A stretch of DNA of 42,451 bases from the IMG/VR virus record IMGVR_UViG_3300048927_000100, positions 1 through 42,451 of that record; one strand, written 5' to 3'. Made by a program: the position numbers and the translations under genes. Shown here in pieces: positions 25,658 through 31,765 of this stretch. The stretch's first letter is position 1, and each line of letters opens with the position of its first letter. Origin of the DNA: a virus. The notes under the pieces are model-generated. The model was given only the letters and a program-made list of their open reading frames with translations. It was not told the origin of the DNA and did not search any database.

Positions 25658-25998
25658 GCGGCCTCCAGTGTGATTTCCAAGCGCGGGTTGGCGCGATCCA
25701 GCCCAGCGCGGCGGATGCTCAGCTCCACGATCTGGCTGTCATCCTCGTAGACACCCGCGTGGGCCAACGCGTCTAAGGGCGCCTTGAGCAGGTTGTCCAC
25801 GTCCCGGCGACGGTTGTCCGGCGCCCACGCCTCGATGCGGACGGCGACCTGAGCCTGGCCGAACCGCTCGGCAGCGATCACCGCGGCGACAGCCCGGACG
25901 CGGTAGTCGCGGCCATGGGCCGAGATCAGCATCCGGCCCCGGAAGGTGCGCCAGTAGGTATTGACCGAGGGCGGCCAGGGGAGAATCAGCTTGCTCAC
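25654..25998 (-). CDS. rusA: RusA-like Holliday junction resolvase
   Basis: The 114-aa product matches RusA. It starts SKLILPWPPSVNTYWR, has a basic central strand, RRRDVDNLLKAPLDAL with Asp66 and Asp68, and YEDDSQI with Asp87, corresponding to the three catalytic aspartates of the family. It cuts four-way junctions during phage recombination. The GTG start at 25998 overlaps the upstream stop (GTGA); an upstream in-frame extension has no such support. Confidence 0.9.
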   Translation of the reverse strand: MSKLILPWPPSVNTYWRTFRGRMLISAHGRDYRVRAVAAVIAAERFGQAQVAVRIEAWAPDNRRRDVDNLLKAPLDALAHAGVYEDDSQIVELSIRRAGLDRANPRLEITLEAA

Positions 25999-26321
25999 GC
26001 CCCCTCCACGAAATCGGACCCGAGGATCGCGGCAATGCGTGCCAACTTCCACGCAGCGTTCTGCGTTCGGCCTCGGCGGTTCCACGCTCTCGACACTTTC
26101 CGAGCGATCTCAACCTCGGTCATAGGCTGGTCAACCACTTCAAAGCAGCCTGCGGTGGCGCCACACCGGGAACACTCAACCCACGCATTGCTTGCATGGT
26201 CTGGCCGGTAGAGGCAAAACGCGATGGTGAGCCGCGCCGGACTGTCGCAGAAGGGACAGGGCAAGAGAGCTGCCCAGCCGTTGGGCAAGCTCTCGCGATC
26301 ATAGGTCTTTGCCCTGCTCAT
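25995..26321 (-). CDS. Lar-like restriction-alleviation-type zinc protein
   Basis: The 108-aa product has CPFC (ALLPCPFCDSPARLTI) and a second pair CSRC (VECSRCGATAGCF), followed by a helix ending in SRAWNRRG. This is the layout of Lar/Ral-type phage and prophage proteins that modulate type I restriction. ATG 26321 overlaps the DUF1364 stop. The activity is inferred from the family. Confidence 0.75.
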   Translation of the reverse strand: MSRAKTYDRESLPNGWAALLPCPFCDSPARLTIAFCLYRPDHASNAWVECSRCGATAGCFEVVDQPMTEVEIARKVSRAWNRRGRTQNAAWKLARIAAILGSDFVEGA

Positions 26322-26626
26322 GCCGCCACCCTGATCAGCCCCAGCTGCCAGAGCTGCAGCATCGTGCGCTCGTGGGCGCGCTGCCAGATGTCGGCCTTCT
26401 CCTCGCGGGTGAAGCGCCGGCCTTGGTCCAGCTCGCGGTGGCAGCTGCGGCAACCGCTGGCGAAGAAACAGTCATGCGCCTTGAGCGCCCCGCCCTTCCC
26501 GTGCCGGCTCTGGTTGCTGTGCGCTGGCTCGCCCGGGCCGCCTTCGCAGATGCCGTCGATCTGGAGGGTGCATTCGAGCTGATACGCGAGGTCCAGCAGG
26601 CTGCGGTCGCGGTAGTTGCGATTCAT
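26318..26626 (-). CDS. DUF1364-type phage protein, HNH-like zinc fold
   Basis: The 102-aa product has the pattern of DUF1364: an N-terminal CTLQIDGICEGGPGEPAHSN, then a Lys/Gly segment (GGALKAHDCFFASGCRSCHR) with Cys and His ligands, and a basic C-terminal helix. DUF1364 members in lambdoid phages sit among nin-type recombination genes, as here between NinB and RusA. Confidence 0.78.
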   Translation of the reverse strand: MNRNYRDRSLLDLAYQLECTLQIDGICEGGPGEPAHSNQSRHGKGGALKAHDCFFASGCRSCHRELDQGRRFTREEKADIWQRAHERTMLQLWQLGLIRVAA

Positions 26627-26883
26627 GCCCCATCTCCTTCAGGAGTGCGGCAGTAGCTGCAGACGCGCCCACGGAGGGTTGCCGCGTAGGTGTGCGAGCC
26701 GCATCCAGGACACTTCCTTGGCTGGTCGAGTTTGCCGGCAGCCGGCTGTTTCGCACGCGATGCCGAAAAGGCGCGCGCTTGCAGCTCAGCCTCATGGCCC
26801 CTTCGAGAGGCAGCTACTTGCTGCGCATGCATCGCCTTCATCTGGATAGCACCGGCCAGTGGCGACCAGTAGGGGACGCCCAT
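26623..26883 (-). CDS. Zinc-ribbon-containing small protein, 86 aa
   Basis: The product has a Gln/Ala/Arg-rich helical N-terminal half and a C-terminal zinc ribbon with CPGC and CSYC. ATG 26883 overlaps the NinB stop (ATGA), and its own stop overlaps the DUF1364 start. Function unknown; a nucleic-acid-binding role is plausible. Confidence 0.68.
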   Translation of the reverse strand: MGVPYWSPLAGAIQMKAMHAQQVAASRRGHEAELQARAFSASRAKQPAAGKLDQPRKCPGCGSHTYAATLRGRVCSYCRTPEGDGA

Positions 26884-27362
26884 CACGCAGCCCTCCGAAC
26901 CGGCCCGAAGTCGGCCATCTCGTCCTGCGCGCGGGCGGACCATTTCACGCCGCGCTCTGCGCCGAAGGCATGGACGAACTCCAGTAGCTCGCCCATCTTC
27001 CGGCGGCTGTACTGGCTGGTCCGGGCGCCGAGCATGACCGTGCCGCCGCCAATGCCCTGGGCCATACGGGTTTCGCCCTCAAAAGCGGCAGTCAGTACCG
27101 CCTTCCACGAGTCCGATGGCATCAGGTCAATCACGAACTCGCCCTTGGCGTTGGTGTGAGCCCATTTCACCTGCTTGCTGATGTCTGCCAGCGTGGCCCA
27201 CATTGCCGAGTTGGCATCCAGCGTGCGCTTCGGCTCCCGGACCTCGATGTCGAACTGCTCGCCGGCGGCGGCCCGATGCCGGATTTCCGATATCGCCCCG
27301 TCGATCACCAGCGGCAGGCGGGGGTTGTCGAGGCGCACCGCGAATAGGCGCTTGTCGGTCAT
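26883..27362 (-). CDS. ninB: NinB-like recombination protein
   Basis: The 159-aa product matches NinB (lambda Orf): AVRLDNPRLPLVIDGAI near the N-terminus, RTLDANSAMWATLADISKQV in the middle, and C-terminal TSQYSRRKMGELLEFVHAFG. These recombination mediators bind SSB-coated single-stranded DNA and support Red-type recombination. The phage also carries RecT, YqaJ and RusA. ATG 27362 overlaps the preceding small ORF (ATGA); the frame is open upstream but belongs to another gene. Confidence 0.88.
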   Translation of the reverse strand: MTDKRLFAVRLDNPRLPLVIDGAISEIRHRAAAGEQFDIEVREPKRTLDANSAMWATLADISKQVKWAHTNAKGEFVIDLMPSDSWKAVLTAAFEGETRMAQGIGGGTVMLGARTSQYSRRKMGELLEFVHAFGAERGVKWSARAQDEMADFGPVRRAA

Positions 27363-27511
27363 CGCGTGGTCCTTGCCATGAAGTAGCAAGCAAGCGCGCA
27401 TGCGGAACAGAACGAGGCCGAAGCTATGTTCACAACACTGCCGGCGAGCGCCCAAGGGAGGTTGATTGCGACCATCAGCAAGCAAAACCACACAGGCAAG
27501 TACCTTTTCAT
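27359..27511 (-). CDS. Small two-TM membrane protein, 50 aa
   Basis: The product MKRYLPVWFCLLMVAINLPW... followed by SVVNIASASFCSACALACYF has two hydrophobic helices and a basic C-terminus. Its start and stop overlap neighbours by 4 nt (ATGA), which supports translation. Function unknown; small membrane proteins in this position are sometimes superinfection-exclusion or lysis-timing factors. Confidence 0.55.
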   Translation of the reverse strand: MKRYLPVWFCLLMVAINLPWALAGSVVNIASASFCSACALACYFMARTTR

Positions 27512-27692
27512 GCTGCCCTCTCCCTCTTGATCTCGCTGTCTCGTTCGTCCCAGCCGGCTTGCCATGCCTTGCGCAGCTCGTGGCCGTCTGGACCCATTTC
27601 GTACATCGGCACCGACTCGCGGCCCTTCGCCCTGCCTCGCGCATCCAGCGGCCGGCTTGGTGTGCGGTGCGCTTTTCGTCAATGCCGGCCAT
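27508..27692 (-). pseudogene. RMF-like small protein with apparent -1 frameshift
   Basis: From ATG 27692 (GAGG upstream) one frame reads MAGIDEKRTAHQAGRWMREA, and the -1 frame then continues AKGRESVPMYEMGPDGHELR and RKAWQAGWDERDSEI. Joined, these 61 residues resemble the ribosome modulation factor family (RAHQ.G...G, PY, W..GW). The shift point is near 27630, without a classic slippery heptamer. Either it is a mutation or sequencing error, or the 3' part is expressed on its own from ATG 27606. The end overlaps the next ATG. Confidence 0.45.
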
Positions 27693-27843
27693 GCCGCAAC
27701 CTCGCCACTTCCACGATCGATTCGGCAGTGATGTGCGACACGCGGTAGACCGCCATCACGTCAGCGACAACCTGGCGAGTGGTGAGCGCGAGCATCGCGG
27801 TAGGGATGCCGTCGGCCAGGCTCTGAAGCTTCTGGATGTTCAT
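27679..27843 (-). CDS. Small helical hypothetical protein, 54 aa
   Basis: The product MNIQKLQSLADGIPTAMLAL... is helical and has VYRVSHITAESIVEVARLR at the end, a possible small DNA-binding helix pair. ATG 27843 overlaps the upstream stop (ATGA). No family recognised. Confidence 0.6.
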   Translation of the reverse strand: MNIQKLQSLADGIPTAMLALTTRQVVADVMAVYRVSHITAESIVEVARLRHGRH

Positions 27844-28205
27844 CTCCGTCCTCCGACCTTGCGGCCAGGCCGTAGCCCCCAGCCCAGCTCCGCCGCCGCC
27901 GCCTCGGCGCGCTCGGGATTGGCGGGAATCGGAACCTTGGCCAGCACCAGCTGCTCGCGCGGCGGCATCGCCTCCAGCAGGTCCGCCGGCGTCGGCCACG
28001 TCTTGCGCTGGCGGCACAGCACAGCGAACCCGCGTTTGAACCGCGGCGTGTCGAGCTGCGCGTCGTAGTGCCGGCCCTCAGTGATTGCCTCCAGCCAGAC
28101 GGCGGCGGTCAGCTGGATGACCTCCGCTGCCGGCGTACGCTCCAGGCCCAAGCACATCAAGCGCTTCAGCCCTTCCGAAATTTCCCGTTTGATCCAGTCC
28201 GCCAT
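27840..28205 (-). CDS. Phage replication-associated protein, 121 aa
   Basis: The product MADWIKREISEGLKRLMCLG... has a pattern (LERTPAAEVIQLTAAVWLEA, then KTWPTPADLLEAMPP) that I associate with a phage family found immediately after DUF1376-type replication proteins. GGAGG precedes ATG 28205. The first 128 nt overlap the end of the DUF1376 gene in another frame. A helicase-loader-type partner role is inferred from position. Confidence 0.65.
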   Translation of the reverse strand: MADWIKREISEGLKRLMCLGLERTPAAEVIQLTAAVWLEAITEGRHYDAQLDTPRFKRGFAVLCRQRKTWPTPADLLEAMPPREQLVLAKVPIPANPERAEAAAAELGWGLRPGRKVGGRR

Positions 28206-28932
28206 TTCCAAAATCCTCCAATGCCATCAAGCCCTGCGCCGTTTTCCCGATCTGCTGGACGCTCCCGGGCCCGGCACGAGCACCGCGCGGCGCGTCGGCA
28301 CGCCTGATCCAGTTCCGCCAAGTGCTGTGCCAGTTCGCCTTGCGGCCCTTGGCGCCAGCGACGCCGTGCCAGTAGTCGCGGAACTTCTCCGCCTCAGCGC
28401 GCCAGTCGACCTCGGGGCGTTCGGCAATCGCGAAATCGATGTCCTCGACAGACGGCGCCCATCCGTCGGGGAGACGTGAGCCGTTCGGCGAACGCCTCGC
28501 TCCTGCTTTTTGCTCTTCTGTTTGGTTACTGGTGTCTGGTGTCTGGAGAGCATTGCCTTCGCTATGCGTTTGCATTGCGTCCGCATTGCGCCCGCACTCC
28601 GAAGGCTTTGCGTCCCTGCTCCACCGGGCATTCGCGCTGGCGCGGGCCTTGTCCTGCTTGGCTTGGTAGCGCTCGATCTCTTCGTCGGCGCGCTTGTTGT
28701 GCCAGCCATCAGCCTCCTGGACGAAGAACTCGGCAAGCACCACCTCGACCGCCTCCACCTCTTCAGGTGACCGCGCACCGGCCAGCCGCGCTACTTGACG
28801 AACCTCGGCAGGCAACGGCTCTTCCTGCAGGTAGTACCGGCGCAGCAGGCGCGAGTAGATCGCGTCCTCCAGCAGCGACAGGTGGGCTGTCGCTGCCGCG
28901 TAGTCGCCGATGTGGTGCTCGTAGTAGTTCAT
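28078..28932 (-). CDS. DUF1376/YdaU-type replication protein
   Basis: The 284-aa product starts MNYYEHHIGDYAAATAHLSL and continues EDAIYSRLLRRYYLQEEPLP, the hallmark of DUF1376 (YdaU) phage replication proteins. The central part is Gln/Asn-rich and variable, and a second domain (DGWAPSVEDIDFAIAERPEV ... FRDYWHGVAGAKGRKANWHS) matches the C-terminal part of O-like replication initiators. The last ~40 residues overlap the next gene. It probably initiates phage DNA replication, possibly at an origin inside its own sequence, as in lambda O. Confidence 0.82.
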   Translation of the reverse strand: MNYYEHHIGDYAAATAHLSLLEDAIYSRLLRRYYLQEEPLPAEVRQVARLAGARSPEEVEAVEVVLAEFFVQEADGWHNKRADEEIERYQAKQDKARASANARWSRDAKPSECGRNADAMQTHSEGNALQTPDTSNQTEEQKAGARRSPNGSRLPDGWAPSVEDIDFAIAERPEVDWRAEAEKFRDYWHGVAGAKGRKANWHSTWRNWIRRADAPRGARAGPGSVQQIGKTAQGLMALEDFGNGGLDQTGNFGRAEALDVLGPGAYAGSGGHPADRRRLAGGNH

Positions 28933-28935
28933 GGC

Positions 28936-29253
28936 TCAGGCGGCTCGCGGAGCGTCGTCCGTCAGGCTGGTGATGGGGAACCACGTGCAGCCGTTGCGCC
29001 CGTTGCTGGCCGAGCACTTACGAACGGAACCCCGCACGATCAGCCCATTGCGAGCCAGCTCCGGCAGGCGGCGGGCGAGCATGAAGCGGTCGAGGCCGGT
29101 GGCGCGCGCCAGCTCCAGGCTGGTGAGGCCCGGGTGCTTTCGTACGGCAGACGCGGCGACGGAGTGCTGCTGGGCCTGCAGTCCAGACGAAACGATGTGC
29201 GCAGCGGCCTCGTGGCTGCTGCTGGGATCGGCGGTGCGTGCGGGATGGTTCAT
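28936..29253 (-). CDS. Winged-helix DNA-binding protein, 105 aa
   Basis: ATG 29253 follows GAGGAG. Residues ~40-90 (HPGLTSLELARATGLDRFML, then ARRLPELARNGLIV) form a MarR-like winged helix. The end has two Cys and a basic patch. It immediately precedes the replication gene and may regulate the early leftward operon or assist replication. Confidence 0.68.
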   Translation of the reverse strand: MNHPARTADPSSSHEAAAHIVSSGLQAQQHSVAASAVRKHPGLTSLELARATGLDRFMLARRLPELARNGLIVRGSVRKCSASNGRNGCTWFPITSLTDDAPRAA

Positions 29254-29263
29254 TGCCAGCTCC

Positions 29264-29386
29264 TCAGCCCTTGATCGGGCGGGCATGCAGCGGGATGACG
29301 CGATCGGCGCGGGCCTTCTCGGTGCCGGACTTCAGGCTGCCGGGGTTGAAGGCGCGCCACGGGTGGTTCTTGGCAGGTGCGCTCAC
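29264..29386 (-). CDS. Very small basic protein, 40 aa
   Basis: A GTG start (29386) overlaps the stop of the CII-like gene (GTGA) and encodes MSAPAKNHPWRAFNPGSLKS plus a basic C-terminal part. The stop lies 10 nt before the next ATG. Coupling and spacing support it. Function unknown. Confidence 0.5.
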   Translation of the reverse strand: MSAPAKNHPWRAFNPGSLKSGTEKARADRVIPLHARPIKG

Positions 29387-29748
29387 GGCCAGCGGATTCC
29401 GAGCTTGTTGAGCGTCCCGCTCAGGGCCTCGAGGTGCTTCTGCAGCTCGGCCATGGCCTCTGCGGTCGCGGCCTCGGGGGTGATCAGATACCGCTCCATC
29501 AGGTAGTGGATCGGGGAGACATCGCGCGTCTCGGCGATGTACTTCTCCAGGTCGTCGATCGACAGGCCGCGGGGCTTGCCGCCGCTGTCTGCGCCGGCGA
29601 GCTTCTCGCTCAGCTTCGAAGGGGCCATGTCCAGGCGGCCGGCGACTGCCGTCACCCCTGCCCCGCTGTAGACCTTGCTGGCGATGTGTTCGCGGAGCGT
29701 GCGATTGCGGGTGAGGCCGTCTTCGTAGGTAATCGTGAGGCTTTTCAT
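29383..29748 (-). CDS. CII-like phage regulatory protein
   Basis: The 121-aa product MKSLTITYEDGLTRNRTLRE... has an HTH-like segment (GVTAVAGRLDMAPSKLSEKL) and a helical C-terminal half, as in the CII-type phage regulator family (PF06892-like). It is the second gene of the leftward operon, after the Cro-like gene and a terminator, as cII follows cro and tR1 in lambdoid phages. It may activate lysogeny promoters. Confidence 0.72.
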   Translation of the reverse strand: MKSLTITYEDGLTRNRTLREHIASKVYSGAGVTAVAGRLDMAPSKLSEKLAGADSGGKPRGLSIDDLEKYIAETRDVSPIHYLMERYLITPEAATAEAMAELQKHLEALSGTLNKLGIRWP

Positions 29749-29765
29749 GCAGTTATCTCGTTGGT

Positions 29766-29805
29766 GGGAACGCTGGGGTATTCGTGTTCCCCTGCGTTCC
29801 CCTGC
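29766..29805. promoter_or_regulatory. Direct and inverted repeats upstream of the CII-like gene
   Basis: Two tandem copies of GTTCCCCTGC (29786-29805) and an inverted GGGAACGC (29766-29773) lie between the cro-side terminator and the CII-like start. They may be a protein-binding or antitermination (nut-like) site. The role is inferred. Confidence 0.35.
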
Positions 29806-29818
29806 TTGGTCGTGAAAA

Positions 29819-29847
29819 TGGCCGCTCACCGAAACGGAGAGCGGCCA
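29819..29847 (-). terminator. Intrinsic terminator after the Cro-like gene
   Basis: On the minus strand the 9-bp stem TGGCCGCTC / GAGCGGCCA, with a structured 11-nt loop, is followed by TTTTCACG. It is 34 nt after the Cro-like stop, equivalent to lambda tR1, and implies antitermination for expression of the ~30-kb leftward operon. Confidence 0.7.
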
Positions 29848-29881
29848 GATGGAAATTCAGATCAGGGACGAAGCGGCCATG

Positions 29882-30088
29882 TCAGGCGGCCTTCTTGCGG
29901 CGGGGCGCGGTGGCGGGCTTAAACAAGTCGGGCCGCTTCTGTGCGGCCCGCCAGCACCACGCATCAGGCAGTTGGTCCTGGTCCCCGCGACCTGTCATCG
30001 ACTGGCGCGGGAGGCCGAGGAAGCGGGCAAACTCGGCGTTCGTTTCGATGCCGAGGGCGGACTTTGCTTGGGCCAAGGTCGGGTTCAT
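29882..30088 (-). CDS. Cro-like repressor, 68 aa
   Basis: The product MNPTLAQAKSALGIETNAEF... contains an HTH (NAEFARFLGLPRQSMTGRG) and a basic C-terminus (APRRKKAA). It is divergent from the CI-like gene and the first gene of the leftward operon. Its start codon lies only 7 nt from the predicted -10 hexamer, so the mRNA may be leaderless. Confidence 0.75.
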   Translation of the reverse strand: MNPTLAQAKSALGIETNAEFARFLGLPRQSMTGRGDQDQLPDAWCWRAAQKRPDLFKPATAPRRKKAA

Positions 30089-30094
30089 TGCGAT

Positions 30095-30124
30095 AGTAAA
30101 TCATCGGTTACCAATGACAGTCAA
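30095..30124 (-). promoter_or_regulatory. Promoter of the leftward (cro) operon
   Basis: On the minus strand TTGACT (30124-30119) and TTTACT (30100-30095) are separated by 18 nt. Operator O1 covers the -10 and O2 the -35. The predicted start falls at about the A of the cro ATG. The same hexamers, spacing and operator geometry occur at 31485-31514. Confidence 0.65.
30096..30111. promoter_or_regulatory. Operator O1 (16 bp)
   Basis: GTAAATCATCGGTTAC: GTAA/TTAC half-sites with an 8-bp centre. It overlaps the -10 of the leftward promoter. It matches the reverse complement of O4 at 15 of 16 positions, and is the first of three sites at an exact 24-bp pitch. Confidence 0.7.
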
Positions 30125-30135
30125 CCATGATTTCC
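30120..30135. promoter_or_regulatory. Operator O2 (16 bp)
   Basis: GTCAACCATGATTTCC; its reverse complement matches O1 at 12 of 16 positions. It starts 24 bp after O1 and covers the -35 of the leftward promoter. Confidence 0.6.
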
Positions 30136-30143
30136 ACATTTCC

Positions 30144-30159
30144 GTCAATCATTCGTTAC
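30144..30159. promoter_or_regulatory. Operator O3 (16 bp)
   Basis: GTCAATCATTCGTTAC; it matches O1 at 13 of 16 positions, starts 24 bp after O2 and ends directly before the CI-like ATG. Binding here would block cI transcription or translation, as OR3 does in lambda. Confidence 0.65.
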
Positions 30160-30654
30160 ATGAGCATTGGCGCCCGACTAGAGGAGCTGCGGAAGGCCTC
30201 GCAGTTGACCCAGCAACAGATGGCTGACATCGTCGGGACGACGAAGCAGTACGTCGGTCGCCTGGAAAAAGGCCTGAACCAGAACCCGAACGGAGTGTTC
30301 CTGACCGGATGGGCACGCCACTTTGCTGTTAGCCCGCGGTGGCTGTCGTCCGGTGAAGGCCCCCGATACGCGGCCGAGCGCACGTCGTCTCAGTCAGCGC
30401 GACCCGACTTCGGCAAGCTGGCCGCGTCGGTTCTTCTTCTTCGTCACTATCTGGACTTCACGGGCGAACCGTCTGAGTGGATCAGCGACGAAGTTCTATT
30501 GGAAACGGCGTTCGAGGTGGTCGAGGAGTTCGGCGCAGAAGTCCGCGCGGACAACGTGTTCGACCTGACAAAGGTTCTGGCAAAGAAAATCAGGGGTGGA
30601 GCGGATGCACAAGGACAGCAGGTTCGAGGAACTCGCACAGCGGTTGGCAGTTAG
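30160..30654 (+). CDS. CI-like repressor without peptidase domain, 164 aa
   Basis: The product MSIGARLEELRKASQLTQQQ... has an XRE-type helix-turn-helix (residues ~5-55; TQQQMADIVGTTKQYVGRLE). The C-terminal part is short and helical (LLRHYLDFTGEPSEW, AFEVVEEFGAEV) and lacks the S24 Ser/Lys autoprotease seen in LexA-like repressors. ATG 30160 has no ribosome-binding site and abuts operator O3, so a leaderless mRNA is likely; an in-frame ATG at 30127 lies inside O2. It is the probable prophage repressor acting on the five 16-bp sites. Confidence 0.8.
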   Translation: MSIGARLEELRKASQLTQQQMADIVGTTKQYVGRLEKGLNQNPNGVFLTGWARHFAVSPRWLSSGEGPRYAAERTSSQSARPDFGKLAASVLLLRHYLDFTGEPSEWISDEVLLETAFEVVEEFGAEVRADNVFDLTKVLAKKIRGGADAQGQQVRGTRTAVGS

Positions 30655-30964
30655 GACCGCACAGCTTCGCGGGGAGGCTCAGGAGGCTCGCCCTGCCCTG
30701 CGGCTGGTTGCGGAACAGGCCCCGCAAGGCATGGACTTCATCCTGCGAGAGTCCCATTGCCGGATGATCCGTCACTTCCGCCGCCGCTGGGGCGCTTCAA
30801 TGCAGCTGCTCATCGACCAGGCGTGTTTCGGCTACACCGGCATCGAGGCCCTTCCCGATGACGATCTCATCCAGCTCCATCGCGACCTGGAGCGTGCCCA
30901 AGACTGTATGCGCGACGGCGTTTCCTTCGAAGATGCCGGACTTCTTCGCTCACGATACGGGTGA
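30605..30964 (+). CDS. Hypothetical protein cotranscribed with the repressor, 119 aa
   Basis: It overlaps the repressor 3' end by 50 nt, with AGGGG upstream of ATG 30605 (GTG 30596 is an alternative). The product is helical and Arg/Gln-rich (FEELAQRLAVRTAQLRGEAQ), with a central RMIRHFRRRW basic patch and an acidic second half. No family recognised. Being in the lysogenic transcript, it may be made in the lysogen. Confidence 0.65.
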   Translation: MHKDSRFEELAQRLAVRTAQLRGEAQEARPALRLVAEQAPQGMDFILRESHCRMIRHFRRRWGASMQLLIDQACFGYTGIEALPDDDLIQLHRDLERAQDCMRDGVSFEDAGLLRSRYG

Positions 30965-30967
30965 ACC

Positions 30968-31429
30968 ATGGCTCTGAACGCGCTTCTATTTGCGGCGGTA
31001 ATCGCCGGCGGCCCCGTCATCACTGACGAGGATAGAGCCACCATTGAGCAAGCCACTCGCACTGCGGACGCCTTCGCCTACTGCGCTGGGGTATGGGACT
31101 TCTTTGCCGCAGCTGAATCAGCTGGTGATCGCCCCGCTTCCGCAGAGCAGTTCCGCAGCATGGGCAATGGAGCGCAAACTGCCGCCCTCTGGACACACGC
31201 CAAGGCCCACTTGGCTTCTGGCGGGAAGCCAGCCCGTTATGGTGCATGGTTGCCACTCGTCACGCCGAGGCGGACGGCGGCGAACCTGCAACTGCATGCG
31301 GCACTGGAGCATGGTGACACTGACCGCGCCAAGCGTGAGGGTGAGACCTGCCGGGGGATGCTGGAGTCGCAGCAGATGGCGATTGACTACTTGCGCCAAG
31401 ACCAGGTCAATCTCGAAGTAGGCCCGTAA
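30968..31429 (+). CDS. Predicted exported protein, 153 aa
   Basis: The first ~15 residues (MALNALLFAAVIAGG) look like a short signal peptide or membrane anchor, although no basic n-region is present. The rest is helical, with two Cys (FAYCAGVWDFF and GETCRGM) that could form a disulphide in the periplasm. It follows the repressor and the 119-aa gene by 3 nt. Likely lysogen-expressed; function unknown. Confidence 0.65.
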   Translation: MALNALLFAAVIAGGPVITDEDRATIEQATRTADAFAYCAGVWDFFAAAESAGDRPASAEQFRSMGNGAQTAALWTHAKAHLASGGKPARYGAWLPLVTPRRTAANLQLHAALEHGDTDRAKREGETCRGMLESQQMAIDYLRQDQVNLEVGP

Positions 31430-31473
31430 TCTGAACGGAATCTCACGTGTTCAGAAATAAAATCGCCTTTTGA

Positions 31474-31489
31474 GTAACTTTTAATTGAC
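31474..31489. promoter_or_regulatory. Operator O5 (16 bp) upstream of the DGR operon
   Basis: GTAACTTTTAATTGAC; GTAA/TGAC half-sites, 11 of 16 matches to O1 in reverse orientation. It lies exactly 24 bp before O4 and overlaps the -35 of the rightward promoter. Confidence 0.5.
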
Positions 31490-31514
31490 CGCTGCAAGTA
31501 ACCGATGGTTTACT
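31485..31514 (+). promoter_or_regulatory. Promoter of the rightward DGR operon
   Basis: TTGACC (31485-31490) and TTTACT (31509-31514) are separated by 18 nt, with predicted start near 31521. O5 covers the -35 and O4 the -10, the same geometry as the cro promoter. It would drive 31568 onward, including both DGR targets, recT and the RT. Confidence 0.65.
31498..31513. promoter_or_regulatory. Operator O4 (16 bp) upstream of the DGR operon
   Basis: GTAACCGATGGTTTAC; its reverse complement matches O1 at 15 of 16 positions. It sits over the -10 of the rightward promoter. This near-identity ties the DGR operon to the CI/Cro switch 1.4 kb away. Confidence 0.7.
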
Positions 31515-31567
31515 AGCTCCGTCGCCCCAAGACACCCTCACAACGAGGCGGGGCCGGAGATCGAGTC

Positions 31568-31762
31568 ATGGAGCACCTGCTCGCAGTCATCGTAGTTACC
31601 GGTTGCAGCCTGGCCGTCGTGGGTGGCCTGGCAATCTTCTTCAGCCGCGCCAAGGGTCTGAAAAACCTCTGCGCCGGCCAGTCTGACCGAGAATCCGCCT
31701 TCCTTGCCACCGAAATGGCCGCCAGCTACGACGCTGCGCGCCATGTCCGCGAGGAGGCCTGA
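31568..31762 (+). CDS. Small single-TM protein, first gene of the DGR operon
   Basis: The 64-aa product MEHLLAVIVVTGCSLAVVGG... has one N-terminal hydrophobic helix (residues 4-25) and a charged C-terminal half. A GGAG lies ~10 nt before the ATG. It ends 3 nt before the first DGR target start. It could be a membrane anchor or partner of that target, which has no membrane segment of its own; that is speculative. Confidence 0.65.
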   Translation: MEHLLAVIVVTGCSLAVVGGLAIFFSRAKGLKNLCAGQSDRESAFLATEMAASYDAARHVREEA

Positions 31763-31765
31763 GCC

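Noticed and set aside
31431-31454. Hairpin CTGAAC / GTTCAG after the 153-aa gene as a terminator
   Set aside because: Only six base pairs, a 12-nt loop and no T-tract on either strand.
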